Source: Mycobacterium sp. ACS1612
GTDB lineage: Bacteria; Actinomycetota; Actinomycetes; Mycobacteriales; Mycobacteriaceae
DNA: 64,000 nt
Assembly: GCF_001667505.1 (NCBI RefSeq)
Contig: NZ_LZHZ01000060.1
Location: forward strand, 1-64,000
Direction: 5' to 3'
This document shows positions 1 through 8,256 of the stretch, one piece after another. The notes under the pieces were generated by a model. It was not told where the DNA came from. It worked only from the letters and a program-made list of their open reading frames with translations, and ran no database searches. The position numbers and the translations under genes are program-made. Position 1 is the stretch's first letter; the number at the start of each line of letters is the position of its first letter.

Positions 1-118
1 GACAACCCACGGATGCGCCTTCACATACACAACAACCTCCAACTAAATGGCTGTTGCAATCACCCCCGGAAACCGCCCGCCTATTCCTGGGAATTAAACG
101 CAGGACTGCTGACAAAAC

Positions 119-150
119 AGCTATCTGACCGGTCCGTAAACCAGACAGCT
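119..150. repeat. imperfect inverted repeat upstream of first gene
   Basis: Arms AGCTATCTG (119-127) and CAGACAGCT (142-150) pair at 8 of 9 positions around a 14-base loop that contains ACCGGT. It ends 50 bases before the first start codon. There is no T-run after it, so a terminator is unlikely; an operator or chance are both possible. Otherwise I see nothing convincing in bases 1-199. Confidence 0.3.
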
Positions 151-199
151 CACAGAGGCATTCCAGTGATTGTTACGGTCCGGAGGCAACGATCCCACT

Positions 200-484
200 A
201 TGAACACGAAACGAGAGACGACCAGTCGTCGCGGTGTGAAGTTGGTGGGAGCCGCTTGCGCCGCAGCAGCAGTGATCGGGGCGGGTGTCTTGACCGTCGT
301 GATCGACAACGCCGAGTCCGGAAACGTCGCTACCCTGGCCGGATCCGGGGACGGTTCGTCCGCCGGGGTCTACAGCCAGCCCACCGTCGCCGGTATGAAC
401 ATGGGTGCGACGGCCACCTTCACCACGCCCGCCACAGTCGAACCGACGACCGAAGCCGTTCCTCCGGTCAAGGCGGGCTCGTGA
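200..484 (+). CDS. small exported or membrane-anchored protein, function unknown
   Basis: A 94-residue protein. I start it at the ATG at 200 because GGAGG lies at 182-186; an upstream in-frame codon at 170 has no such site. Residues 7-36 form one hydrophobic segment after a twin-arginine stretch (SRRGVKLVG), which could be a Tat signal or a membrane anchor. The rest is a Thr/Pro/Ala-rich tail with no domain I recognise. Its stop overlaps the start of the next gene by one base, so the two are probably made together. Function unknown; the export call is an inference from composition. Confidence 0.65.
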   Translation: MNTKRETTSRRGVKLVGAACAAAAVIGAGVLTVVIDNAESGNVATLAGSGDGSSAGVYSQPTVAGMNMGATATFTTPATVEPTTEAVPPVKAGS

Positions 485-882
485 TGAGCTGGATTCGTCC
501 GGTTGCCGGCATGAGCATCGCCGCCACTGGCCTTGCGGGCCTTGCGGTTTCGCTCTGCGGCGTCGCCGCGGCCGACACCGATGTGACAGGTCAGAAATAT
601 TCGGATGCGCAGAGTTCACTCAGCGGTGCCGGCTTGAAGCCCGTCGTGGAAACCGTTGTCGGGGACCAGAAGTCGTGGCCCGACTGCGTGGTGACGCATG
701 CGCAGAAACGCACCGTGCAGCCGCCGCCGAACAGCAGCGGTTCGGCGACCAACGAGATGCTCGTGTCGCTGAACTGTGAGGCGGGCGTCGCAACCGCGAC
801 CACGCCGGGCAATTCGGCCGCAAGCCCGCAGGGCCGGGCCGCCGAGGCGGCTGCGGCGTCGAGTTCTGGTTCGGGAAGCTAA
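484..882 (+). CDS. small secreted protein with weak PASTA-like region
   Basis: A 132-residue protein with a clear signal peptide: a hydrophobic core at residues 8-27 and a likely cut after VAAA before DTDV. The mature part (GQKYSDAQSSLSGAGLKPVV and following) resembles a single PASTA repeat in layout, but weakly. Two cysteines near residues 68 and 98 could form a disulfide outside the cell. The tail is Ala/Ser/Gly-rich. ATG at 484 shares one base with the upstream stop; a GTG at 481 is an alternative. It ends with a 4-base overlap against the convergent TetR gene. Similar small secreted proteins are common in mycobacteria, but I cannot name this one. Confidence 0.7.
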   Translation: MSWIRPVAGMSIAATGLAGLAVSLCGVAAADTDVTGQKYSDAQSSLSGAGLKPVVETVVGDQKSWPDCVVTHAQKRTVQPPPNSSGSATNEMLVSLNCEAGVATATTPGNSAASPQGRAAEAAAASSSGSGS

Positions 883-1409
883 CCGCTTCGTCGAACCAGT
901 TCCACGAAGGCGTCGACGGCTGCGTCGACGCCTTCGTGATCCTCGGTGCCCACCAGGTCGAGCAGCAGACCACGCATGACCGCCAGTCCGAGGCGGGCCA
1001 GCGCCGGGTCCGCGCCCGCGGTGTCCGCCAGCCAGGTGTCGACGGCTCCCGGCAGCATGCTGGAGAACGGCTGCTCGCCTTGGACGCCGCGCGCGTAGCA
1101 CTCGAAGAACAGCCGCTCGAACGGGCGCAGTTCAGGTCGGCGCAAATCAGCCCACATCGCCGCGATTGCCGCCGCGGGTTCAGTTGGCAGCGTGGGTAAC
1201 AGCGCACGCTGGCGCCGCTCGACCTCCTCCACGATCGCCAGCAGCAGTTCGTTTCGTGAGCCGAAGTGGTGCAGGAGCATGCGGTGGCTGGTGCCGACGG
1301 CCGCGGCGATGTCGCGCAGCGGGCGGTCGCCGATACCGCGCTCCGCACACTCTTTGACTACTGCGTCGAGTAATTCCTGACGCCGGATCAGGTCAGGCCG
1401 TCGGGCCAT
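879..1409 (-). CDS. TetR-family transcriptional regulator
   Basis: A DNA-binding repressor of about 176 residues. The N-terminal helix-turn-helix is visible at LRDIAAAVGTSHRMLLHHFG (about residues 31-50), followed by an all-helical ligand domain. ATG at 1409 is used; a GTG at 1415 is equally possible. It overlaps the 3' end of the upstream SRPBCC gene by 17 bases, so the two form one transcript. A perfect palindrome at 1835-1852, at the start of the SRPBCC gene, is the likely operator, which would make this an autoregulated pair. Ligand unknown. Confidence 0.85.
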   Translation of the reverse strand: MARRPDLIRRQELLDAVVKECAERGIGDRPLRDIAAAVGTSHRMLLHHFGSRNELLLAIVEEVERRQRALLPTLPTEPAAAIAAMWADLRRPELRPFERLFFECYARGVQGEQPFSSMLPGAVDTWLADTAGADPALARLGLAVMRGLLLDLVGTEDHEGVDAAVDAFVELVRRSG

Positions 1410-1836
1410 CGACACGCCGCTGCTCGCTTGCGGCCTTGAGACCGGCCGCCTCCAAATCCAGATAGCGCCTTGTCATTCCACGCATGAGCAGGCCGACCAG
1501 TGAGCCAACCGGCCCCCGCTGCTCCAGTTGTTGCCGCACCCGGGTGCGTCGCTCGGATTCGGCGATGACCTCGTGTCGGGCCACCGTCACACCGCCCGGC
1601 GAGCGCTGCACCCACGTCCACGCACTGCCCGGGGTCAACTCAGTGACCTCCCAGACCAGCTTGGGCATCCGCGGTTGCTTGATTTCGAAGCGCTTACCGA
1701 CCGACAGGCCCGGTCCGTCGAGTGCGACGAGTCTGGTGACCGAAGGCGTCCACTCCGGCCAGCACTCGACGTCGCTGAACACCTCCCAGACAACTTCCGC
1801 AGGCGCGTCGATCGTAACGCCGCACTCAGTAATCAT
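1393..1836 (-). CDS. SRPBCC (START-like) family protein
   Basis: A 147-residue protein of the polyketide cyclase/dehydrase-like SRPBCC fold. The N-terminus reads as a typical first strand (VTIDAPAEVVWEVFSDVECW), and WPEW is the usual aromatic patch of the cavity. Such proteins bind or process hydrophobic small molecules, or act as toxin-like or stress proteins in mycobacteria. It is first in a two-gene unit with the TetR gene. The start codon sits inside an 18-base palindrome, so repressor binding would block initiation directly. Ligand unknown. Confidence 0.8.
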   Translation of the reverse strand: MITECGVTIDAPAEVVWEVFSDVECWPEWTPSVTRLVALDGPGLSVGKRFEIKQPRMPKLVWEVTELTPGSAWTWVQRSPGGVTVARHEVIAESERRTRVRQQLEQRGPVGSLVGLLMRGMTRRYLDLEAAGLKAASEQRRVDGPTA

Positions 1837-1852
1837 GTACCAGATGGTACAT
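1835..1852. promoter_or_regulatory. palindromic operator over the SRPBCC start codon
   Basis: Perfect inverted repeat ATGTACCA-GA-TGGTACAT, 8-base arms with a 2-base centre. It covers the start codon of the SRPBCC gene on the minus strand. The shape and place fit the TetR regulator encoded by the second gene of the pair. Confidence 0.6.
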
Positions 1853-1864
1853 CCAAATTCGGAC

Positions 1865-1926
1865 CGCGAACAGACGCAAAACTGTCCTAAATCGGACCAA
1901 AATGTGCAGTCTTGCGTCTGCTCGCG
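1865..1926. repeat. long inverted repeat (20-base arms) after the IclR gene
   Basis: The left arm at 1865-1884 and right arm at 1907-1926 pair at 18 of 20 positions; the core CAGACGCAA pairs with TTGCGTCTG. The loop is 22 bases. The right arm abuts the stop codon of the IclR gene. The hairpin could end or stabilise that transcript, or be a dispersed mycobacterial palindrome. There is no T-run, so an intrinsic terminator of the standard form is not shown. Confidence 0.6.
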
Positions 1927-2715
1927 CTAAGAGAACCAGCCCTCCGGGGCGTGGCCAGACAGCGCCTGGGTCAACTGCCGTGCCGCACCGCGCACCGCGT
2001 CGACCAGCGTCGGCAGCGCGGTGTTCGGCCGGTCCTCGCGACGGGTCGCACTGAACGCGGCGACCGGACGACCGGCATGGTCGAACGCACACGCCGCGAC
2101 CGACTGCAGGCCCTCGGTGATCATCCCCGCCTCCTCGGCCCACTTCTGCTCACGTTCGGCCTGCAGGAGTCGCCGCAACTCAGCCAAAGATTTGGGCCCG
2201 CGGTCGGTGCGCCGGATGAACGACGCCGACGACGGAAACAACGCCCGCACCTGAGCGGCCGACAGATGCGCGAGGATGGATCGCCCGTTCGCCGTCAGAT
2301 GAGCAGGCAGTCGCACGCCGACGTCGGTGACCAGGGTGACGGGAACACCGGCGGTCTGCGGTTGCTCCTTGAGCAGGTACACACTTTCGGCGCCGTACAG
2401 GATTCCGAGATGGGCGGTTTCGCCGACCGTCGCCACCAATCGCTTGAGGATCGGCCGCGCGATGTGCTCGAGCGGTCCGTGCCGCAGATACGCCGAACCC
2501 ACCTCGAACGCCGAGACCCCGAGAGCATAGGCACGCTGATCGGGCAGATGCACGATGAACCCGCGGTCGATCAACACCTCGAGCAAGTGGTATGCCGACG
2601 AGCGCGGCATGCCGATCTCCCTTATCAACGCCGACCCCTGCACCGGGCCCGGCCGCGACGCCAGGTGCAGCAGCACGTCGAGCGCCCGCCCGACCGCCGG
2701 TGAGGTGCTGGACAC
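1927..2715 (-). CDS. IclR-family regulator, likely of histidine utilisation
   Basis: A 262-residue regulator. The N-terminal winged helix runs over about residues 1-65 (VGRALDVLLHLASRPGPVQG, then SSAYHLLEVLIDRGF) and the effector domain fills the rest, as usual for IclR proteins. I start it at GTG 2715 because GGGGAGGG lies five bases upstream; the open frame runs much further back, antisense to hutU, but that extension is not coding. The gene is divergent from the hut operon with 120 bases between them, and a nested palindrome at 2731-2754 sits in that gap. Control of hut by this protein is inferred from position; hut control by IclR-type proteins would differ from HutC (GntR) in pseudomonads. 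Confidence 0.85.
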   Translation of the reverse strand: MSSTSPAVGRALDVLLHLASRPGPVQGSALIREIGMPRSSAYHLLEVLIDRGFIVHLPDQRAYALGVSAFEVGSAYLRHGPLEHIARPILKRLVATVGETAHLGILYGAESVYLLKEQPQTAGVPVTLVTDVGVRLPAHLTANGRSILAHLSAAQVRALFPSSASFIRRTDRGPKSLAELRRLLQAEREQKWAEEAGMITEGLQSVAACAFDHAGRPVAAFSATRREDRPNTALPTLVDAVRGAARQLTQALSGHAPEGWFS

Positions 2716-2730
2716 GGCATCCCTCCCCAG

Positions 2731-2754
2731 TGTCTCGGATACGAGACAGTATCC
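2731..2754. promoter_or_regulatory. nested palindromes between IclR gene and hutU
   Basis: Two perfect inverted repeats share bases: TGTCTCG-N4-CGAGACA (2731-2748) and GGATAC-N6-GTATCC (2737-2754). They lie 16 bases upstream of the IclR start and about 80 bases upstream of hutU. This is a good candidate for the IclR operator controlling both directions. Confidence 0.6.
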
Positions 2755-2835
2755 CGCGTTTGTCCCTACCGCAACCGGGTTGGGTGCGGTGTCCTGATAG
2801 CACCACAGAGTTAGGACCAGCGAAAAGAGAGCACC

Positions 2836-4497
2836 ATGACGTCCACCGCGCGCCTCGTCCGCGCCCCGCGCGGCACCGAGTTGTCCTGCAAAGGTTGGCC
2901 ACAGGAGGCCGTGTTGCGGATGCTGATGAACAACCTCGATCCCGAAGTCGCCGAACACCCGGAGGATCTCGTCGTCTACGGCGGCACCGGCAAGGCGGCG
3001 CGCAATTGGGAGGCCTTTGACGCGATCGTTCGGACACTGCGCAACCTGGAGGCCGACGAGACCATGCTGGTGCAGTCCGGCAAGCCGGTCGGCGTGTTCC
3101 GTACCCACGAATGGGCACCGCGCGTGCTGATCGCGAACTCGAATCTCGTTGGCGACTGGGCAAATTGGGAGCAGTTCCGCAAACTCGAGGCCGACGGCCT
3201 GATGATGTACGGGCAGATGACCGCGGGCTCGTGGATCTACATCGGCACCCAGGGCATCCTGCAGGGCACCTACGAGACCTTCGGCGCGGTCGCGAAGAAG
3301 CGGTTCGGTGGAACCTTGGCAGGCACGATCACGTTGACCGCGGGCCTCGGCGGCATGGGGGGCGCGCAGCCACTGGCCGTCACGATGACCGACGGCGTCG
3401 CGATCTGCGTGGACTGCGACGAAACCCGCATCGACCGCCGCATCGAGCACCGCTACCTCGACACCAAGGCCGTCGACATCGACGACGCGCTGCGGTTGGC
3501 CGTCGAGGCCCGCGACGCCAAACGGCCGCTGTCAATCGGACTGCTGGGCAACGCCGCCGAGGTGCTGCCGGAGTTGCTGAGCCGCAACGCGCCGATCGAC
3601 ATCGTCACCGACCAGACCTCGGCGCACGACCCGCTGTCATACCTGCCCATCGGCATCGACTTCGACGACATGAAGAAGATGGCCGAGAAGGATCCCGTCT
3701 ACTTCACCGAGCAGGCCCAGCACTCGATGGCCAAGCACGTTGCGGCGATGGTCGGCTTTCAGGACCGCGGCGCCGAGGTGTTCGACTACGGCAACAGCAT
3801 CCGCGACGAAGCCCGAAAGGCCGGCTACGACAGGGCCTTCGACTTCCCCGGCTTCGTGCCGGCCTACATCAGGCCCCAGTTCGAGGAAGGGCTCGGACCG
3901 TTCCGGTGGGCCGCGCTGTCGGGTGACCCGAAGGACATCGCCGCCACCGACCGGGCGATCCTCGAACTGTTCGGAGACAACAAGCACCTCACCCGGTGGA
4001 TCGAGATGGCGGGCAAGATGGTCGCCTTCCAGGGACTGCCCGCCCGCATCTGCTGGCTCGGCTACGGTGAGCGGCACCTCGCCGGACTGAAGTTCAACGA
4101 AATGGTTGCCTCAGGTGAACTGTCCGCCCCGATCGTGATCGGCCGTGACCACCTCGACTCCGGATCGGTCGCGTCGCCGTACCGGGAGACCGAGGCGATG
4201 CTCGACGGCTCGGACGCCATCGCGGACTGGCCGCTGCTGAATGCGCTGGTGAACACCGCATCCGGCGCGACGTGGGTATCGATTCACCACGGCGGCGGGG
4301 TCGGCATGGGCCGCTCCATCCACGCCGGACAGGTGACGGTCGCCGACGGCACCGCGCTTGCCGCGGAGAAACTCACCCGGGTGCTGACCAACGACCCTGG
4401 CATGGGCGTGATCCGCCACGTTGACGCGGGCTACCAACATGCGGCAGAGGTCGCCGCCCAGCGCGGCGTTCGAATCCCCATGCAGGAGAACCTATGA
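2836..4497 (+). CDS. hutU: urocanate hydratase
   Basis: Cytoplasmic enzyme for the second step of histidine breakdown: urocanate plus water to imidazolone propionate, using tightly bound NAD+. The 553-residue length matches the family. Visible marks are the N-terminal GGTGKAARNWEAF, the NAD-binding glycine run TAGLGGMGGAQP, the conserved cysteine at about residue 406 in ARICWLGYGER, and the C-terminal SIHHGGGVGMGRSIHAGQ. The ATG at 2836 has only a weak purine-rich site upstream. It is the first gene of a five-gene operon; its last four bases overlap the next start (ATGA). Confidence 0.97.
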   Translation: MTSTARLVRAPRGTELSCKGWPQEAVLRMLMNNLDPEVAEHPEDLVVYGGTGKAARNWEAFDAIVRTLRNLEADETMLVQSGKPVGVFRTHEWAPRVLIANSNLVGDWANWEQFRKLEADGLMMYGQMTAGSWIYIGTQGILQGTYETFGAVAKKRFGGTLAGTITLTAGLGGMGGAQPLAVTMTDGVAICVDCDETRIDRRIEHRYLDTKAVDIDDALRLAVEARDAKRPLSIGLLGNAAEVLPELLSRNAPIDIVTDQTSAHDPLSYLPIGIDFDDMKKMAEKDPVYFTEQAQHSMAKHVAAMVGFQDRGAEVFDYGNSIRDEARKAGYDRAFDFPGFVPAYIRPQFEEGLGPFRWAALSGDPKDIAATDRAILELFGDNKHLTRWIEMAGKMVAFQGLPARICWLGYGERHLAGLKFNEMVASGELSAPIVIGRDHLDSGSVASPYRETEAMLDGSDAIADWPLLNALVNTASGATWVSIHHGGGVGMGRSIHAGQVTVADGTALAAEKLTRVLTNDPGMGVIRHVDAGYQHAAEVAAQRGVRIPMQENL

Positions 4498-5720
4498 CGG
4501 ACTTCGACGCCCTCTGGACGACCATCCAGGATATCGGCAGGCACGTCGCCACCGGCGGCTACCGCCGCTACGCGTGGTCCGACGCCGATCTGACCCTGCG
4601 CGAATGGTTCACCGGATGCGCCGCACAGCGCGGAATGGACGTCGAAGAGGACCGCAACGGCAACCTGTGGGCGTGGTGGCTGCCGCCGGGCTGGACCGGG
4701 GATCCGGCCGACGCGTTCGTGACCGGTTCGCACCTGGATTCCGTGCCCGACGGCGGCGCCTTCGACGGGCCACTCGGCGTGGTGTCCGCGTTCGCGGCCG
4801 TCGACATCGTGCGCGAGCGCGGCATCGTGCCGCGCGTCCCCGTCGCGGTCGCCGCGTTCTCCGATGAGGAGGGCGCGCGTTTCGGCGTGGCATGTGTCGG
4901 ATCCCAATTGTCCACGGGCGCACTGACTGCCGACCGCGCCCGCGGTCTGCGGGACGTCCACGGTGTGACGCTCGACGAGGCGATGACCAAGGCCGGCCGC
5001 AACCCAGAGCATCTGGGCGCCGACCCCCGTCTGACCGGCCGCGTCGGTGTCTTCGTCGAACTGCACGTGGAGCAGGGCCGCGCGCTGGATCTCGTCGACC
5101 GTCCGGTCGCGGTCGCGTCGTCGATCTGGCCGCACGGCCGTTGGGAATTCACCTTTTGCGGCGAAGCGAACCATGCAGGCACCACCCGTCTGATCGACCG
5201 GCGCGACCCGATGCTGGCGTTCGCCTCTTCCGTGCACACCGCGCGATCGATGGCCGCCGCGCACGACGCGGTCGCGACGTTCGGCAAGGTGATCGTAGCG
5301 CCCAACGGCGCCAACGCGATTCCGTCCTCCGTGCACGCGTGGCTGGACGCCAGGGCCGCCGACGAGGCGACACTGCGGTCGCTGGTCGACAAGATCAGCA
5401 CCGAGGCCCACCAGCATGCCTCCGCCGACGGCATCGACCTCCAGGTCGCCGCCGAATCCGTGACACCCATCGTCGAATTCCCCGAGGCGCCGCGCGCCAG
5501 GCTGCAACGTGCGCTCGCCCACCTCGGCGACATCCCGGTGCTTCCGACCCAGGCAGGCCACGACGCGGGCATCCTGTCCGCCGTCGTGCCGACCGCGATG
5601 TTGTTCGTCCGCAACCCGACCGGCGTTTCGCATTCGCCGGAGGAGTTCGCCGAACCCGACGACTGCAACACTGGAGCGGTGGCGCTGGCCGACGTGATGG
5701 CGGACTGGGTGTCGTCGTGA
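4494..5720 (+). CDS. M20 amidohydrolase (allantoate/N-carbamoyl type) in the hut operon
   Basis: A 408-residue zinc peptidase-fold amidohydrolase of the AllC/N-carbamoyl-L-amino acid hydrolase group. Metal-site motifs are present in order: TGSHLDSVPDGGAFDGPLG, SDEEGARFG, ELHVEQG, the dimerisation-domain NHAGTTRL, and SHSPEEF near the end. It lies between hutU and hutF with 4-base overlaps on both sides, so it is made with the pathway. HutF yields N-formylglutamate, which normally needs HutG; no HutG is in the operon. Family members cleave N-carbamoyl or related N-acyl groups from amino acids, so cleavage of N-formylglutamate to glutamate and formate is the natural guess. That substrate is inference; automated annotation will probably say allantoate amidohydrolase. 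Confidence 0.88.
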   Translation: MTDFDALWTTIQDIGRHVATGGYRRYAWSDADLTLREWFTGCAAQRGMDVEEDRNGNLWAWWLPPGWTGDPADAFVTGSHLDSVPDGGAFDGPLGVVSAFAAVDIVRERGIVPRVPVAVAAFSDEEGARFGVACVGSQLSTGALTADRARGLRDVHGVTLDEAMTKAGRNPEHLGADPRLTGRVGVFVELHVEQGRALDLVDRPVAVASSIWPHGRWEFTFCGEANHAGTTRLIDRRDPMLAFASSVHTARSMAAAHDAVATFGKVIVAPNGANAIPSSVHAWLDARAADEATLRSLVDKISTEAHQHASADGIDLQVAAESVTPIVEFPEAPRARLQRALAHLGDIPVLPTQAGHDAGILSAVVPTAMLFVRNPTGVSHSPEEFAEPDDCNTGAVALADVMADWVSS

Positions 5721-7063
5721 CCGACACCTGGTGGTGCGAATACGCCTGGCTGGGCGGCGACTCGGTGGCCGCCGGTGTGCTGTTCACTGTCGCGGACGGG
5801 CGGATCACCGCGTTCGAAACCGACACCCTCGCGCAGCCGGGCTCACATCGGTTGCGCGGCTTGGTCATTCCCGGACTGGCCAACGCGCATTCGCACGCCT
5901 TTCACCGCGCACTGCGCGGACGCACCCAACGCGACCGCGGATCCTTCTGGACGTGGCGTGACCTGATGTACCGCGCCGCCGAGCGGTTGGACCCGGACCG
6001 CTACCGCCGTTTGACGCGCGCGGTGTACGCCGAGATGGTGCTCGCCGGAATCACCTGCGTCGGCGAGTTCCACTACGTACACCACGACACCGGTGGCACC
6101 CGCTACGCCGAACCCAACGCCATGGGGCACGCGGTGATCGACGGTGCCGCCGACGCGGGCATCCGGCTCACGCTGTTGGACACCTGCTATCTGAGTTCCG
6201 CACCGGACGGGGCGTCGCTGGACGGGCCGCAGCAGCGGTTCGGCGACGGCAGCGGAGACCAGTGGGCCGAGCGCACCGAGGCGTTGCGCCGCCAGACACA
6301 CAGTCCCTCCGTCGTGATCGGCGCGGCCATGCATTCCGTGCGCGGCGTTCCCGCCGACCACATGCCCGCCGTCGTGGAATGGGCCGCCACGCACGATGTC
6401 CCGCTGCATGTGCACTCCTCGGAGCAGACACGCGAAGTCGAGCAATCCCTTGCCGTATACGGGCGCACACCGACGGCGGTGCTGCGGGACGCTGGCGCGT
6501 TGGGGCCCCGGACGACCGCCGTGCACGCCACCCATCTGTCCGCCGACGACATCGCCGACATCGACCGCACCTCGACGGGCGTGTGCTTCTGCCCCACCAC
6601 CGAGCGTGATCTCGGCGACGGCATCGGCCCGGCCCCCGCACTGCTCGCAGGCAGCGGTTTGTTCAGCCTCGGCTCCGACAGCCACGCGGTGATCGACCTG
6701 TTCGAGGAGGCTCGCGCGGTGGAACTGAACGAACGCCTCGCCTCCCGCAAGCGCGGCGTCATCTCCGCCGATCGGCTGTTGCGGGCCGCCACCTACGACG
6801 GTCACCGCGCGCTCGGCTGGCCCAACGGGGGTGAACTCGCGGTCGGCGCACGCGCAGACTTCGTTGCCGTGCAGACAGATTCGGTCCGCACCGCAGGCGG
6901 GGGCACCACCGTGGAGAACGTCGTGTTCGCCGCGGCCGCGCCCGACGTCACCAACGTCGTGGTCGACGGTCGCGCCGTCGTCGTCGATCGCAAGCATGCC
7001 AACGTCCCCGATGTCGAAGCCGAACTACACTCTGCCATCGCTGATCTGATGGAGACGCGATGA
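5717..7063 (+). CDS. hutF: formimidoylglutamate deiminase
   Basis: A 448-residue amidohydrolase-superfamily enzyme that turns N-formimidoyl-L-glutamate into N-formyl-L-glutamate and ammonia. The metal-binding HSHAFHRALRG near residue 56, a mid-protein LHVHSSEQ, and the late LGSDSHAVIDLFEEAR are typical of HutF. GTG at 5717 is chosen because it overlaps the upstream stop by GTGA, the same coupling seen elsewhere in this operon. It sits next to hutI, whose product feeds it. Its presence shows that this organism uses the deiminase branch rather than one-step HutG-type formiminoglutamase. Confidence 0.94.
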   Translation: MTDTWWCEYAWLGGDSVAAGVLFTVADGRITAFETDTLAQPGSHRLRGLVIPGLANAHSHAFHRALRGRTQRDRGSFWTWRDLMYRAAERLDPDRYRRLTRAVYAEMVLAGITCVGEFHYVHHDTGGTRYAEPNAMGHAVIDGAADAGIRLTLLDTCYLSSAPDGASLDGPQQRFGDGSGDQWAERTEALRRQTHSPSVVIGAAMHSVRGVPADHMPAVVEWAATHDVPLHVHSSEQTREVEQSLAVYGRTPTAVLRDAGALGPRTTAVHATHLSADDIADIDRTSTGVCFCPTTERDLGDGIGPAPALLAGSGLFSLGSDSHAVIDLFEEARAVELNERLASRKRGVISADRLLRAATYDGHRALGWPNGGELAVGARADFVAVQTDSVRTAGGGTTVENVVFAAAAPDVTNVVVDGRAVVVDRKHANVPDVEAELHSAIADLMETR

Positions 7064-8256
7064 CCGTCCTCTACACCGACATCGGTGAACTCGTCACCAA
7101 CGACCCCGCGAACGCCGACGGCGATCCGCTCGGCATCATCTCCGACGCCGCCATCGTGGTCGACGGCGAGCAGATCGCGTGGGTCGGCCCGCGCGTACAG
7201 GCCCCCGACGCCGACGCGCGGGTCAGTTGCGACGACTGCAGCGTGATTCCCGGCTTCGCGGACAGCCATTCCCATCTCGTGTTCGCAGGCGACCGCTCAG
7301 CCGAGTTCGCGGCACGGATGAGCGGCGAACCCTACGGCGCGGGCGGGATCGCCTCCACGGTGGCCGCCACCCGTGCGGCAACTGACGCCGCCCTGCTCAA
7401 TCGTGTCGAGCGTCTCTCCGGTGAACTGCTGCGGTGCGGTGTCACGACGTTTGAGTGCAAGAGCGGCTACGGGCTGACCGTCGACGACGAGGCCCGCTCG
7501 CTGCGGATCGCCAAGGCCGTCACCGACGAGACGACCTTCCTTGGCGCACATGTTGTTCCGGCTGAATTCCGTGACGACCGGGCGGCGTACATCGACCTGA
7601 TCACCGGGCCCATGTTGCGGGCGTGCGCTCCGCACGCCCGCTGGGTGGATGTGTTCTGCGATCGCGGCGCCTTCGACGTCGACGAGACCAGGCACATCCT
7701 CACCGCGGGTATGGCGGCCGGGCTGGGCGCCCGCCTGCACGCGGGCCAACTCGGGCCCAGCGCGGGCATCCGGCTGGCGGTCGAACTGGGCGCGGCGTCG
7801 GTGGACCACTGCACGTATGCCACCGACGACGACGTCGACGCCCTCGCGGCGGCAGCCGACACCACCGTCGCCACCCTTCTTCCCGGCGCCGAATTCTCCA
7901 CGCGCGCACGCTATCCCGACGGCCGCCGACTGATCGACGCGGGCGCGACGGTGGCGCTGGCCACCGACTGCAATCCCGGCAGCTCATACACCACCAGCAT
8001 GCCGTTCTGCGTCGCCATCGCCGTCAGGGACATGAACTTCACTCCGGCGCAAGCGTTGTGGGCCGCCACCGCGGGCGGCGCGGCCGCGCTTCGCCGCGAC
8101 GACGTCGGGGTGCTCACCGTCGGGCGGCGCGCTGACTTCGTCCTGCTGGAGGCCCCGTCCTATATCCATCTGGCCTACCGCCCCGGTGTGCCGCTCGTCC
8201 GCGATGTGGTGCGGGCGGGCCTGCGCCTCTTCGAGAATGTGGAGTCACGATCGTGA
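7060..8256 (+). CDS. hutI: imidazolonepropionase
   Basis: A 398-residue metal-dependent amidohydrolase that opens the ring of imidazolone-5-propionate to give N-formimidoylglutamate. The first metal motif is seen in FADSHSHLVFAGDRS, followed by family stretches KSGYGLTVDDE and LHAGQLGPSAG, and the late ATDCNPGSSYT. Length is normal. The ATG overlaps hutF by four bases, and its own stop overlaps the hutH start. No unusual residue was noticed. Confidence 0.95.
   Translation: MTVLYTDIGELVTNDPANADGDPLGIISDAAIVVDGEQIAWVGPRVQAPDADARVSCDDCSVIPGFADSHSHLVFAGDRSAEFAARMSGEPYGAGGIASTVAATRAATDAALLNRVERLSGELLRCGVTTFECKSGYGLTVDDEARSLRIAKAVTDETTFLGAHVVPAEFRDDRAAYIDLITGPMLRACAPHARWVDVFCDRGAFDVDETRHILTAGMAAGLGARLHAGQLGPSAGIRLAVELGAASVDHCTYATDDDVDALAAAADTTVATLLPGAEFSTRARYPDGRRLIDAGATVALATDCNPGSSYTTSMPFCVAIAVRDMNFTPAQALWAATAGGAAALRRDDVGVLTVGRRADFVLLEAPSYIHLAYRPGVPLVRDVVRAGLRLFENVESRS

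Noticed and set aside
2716..3450. Long open frame extending the IclR gene upstream on the minus strand
   Set aside because: It is antisense to hutU, which is certain, and reads as non-protein-like sequence; a GTG with a good ribosome site at 2715 gives a normal IclR length.
4892..5716. Upstream extension of hutF inside the M20 gene
   Set aside because: It is out of frame within a well-supported gene; the GTG at 5717 gives the expected HutF start.
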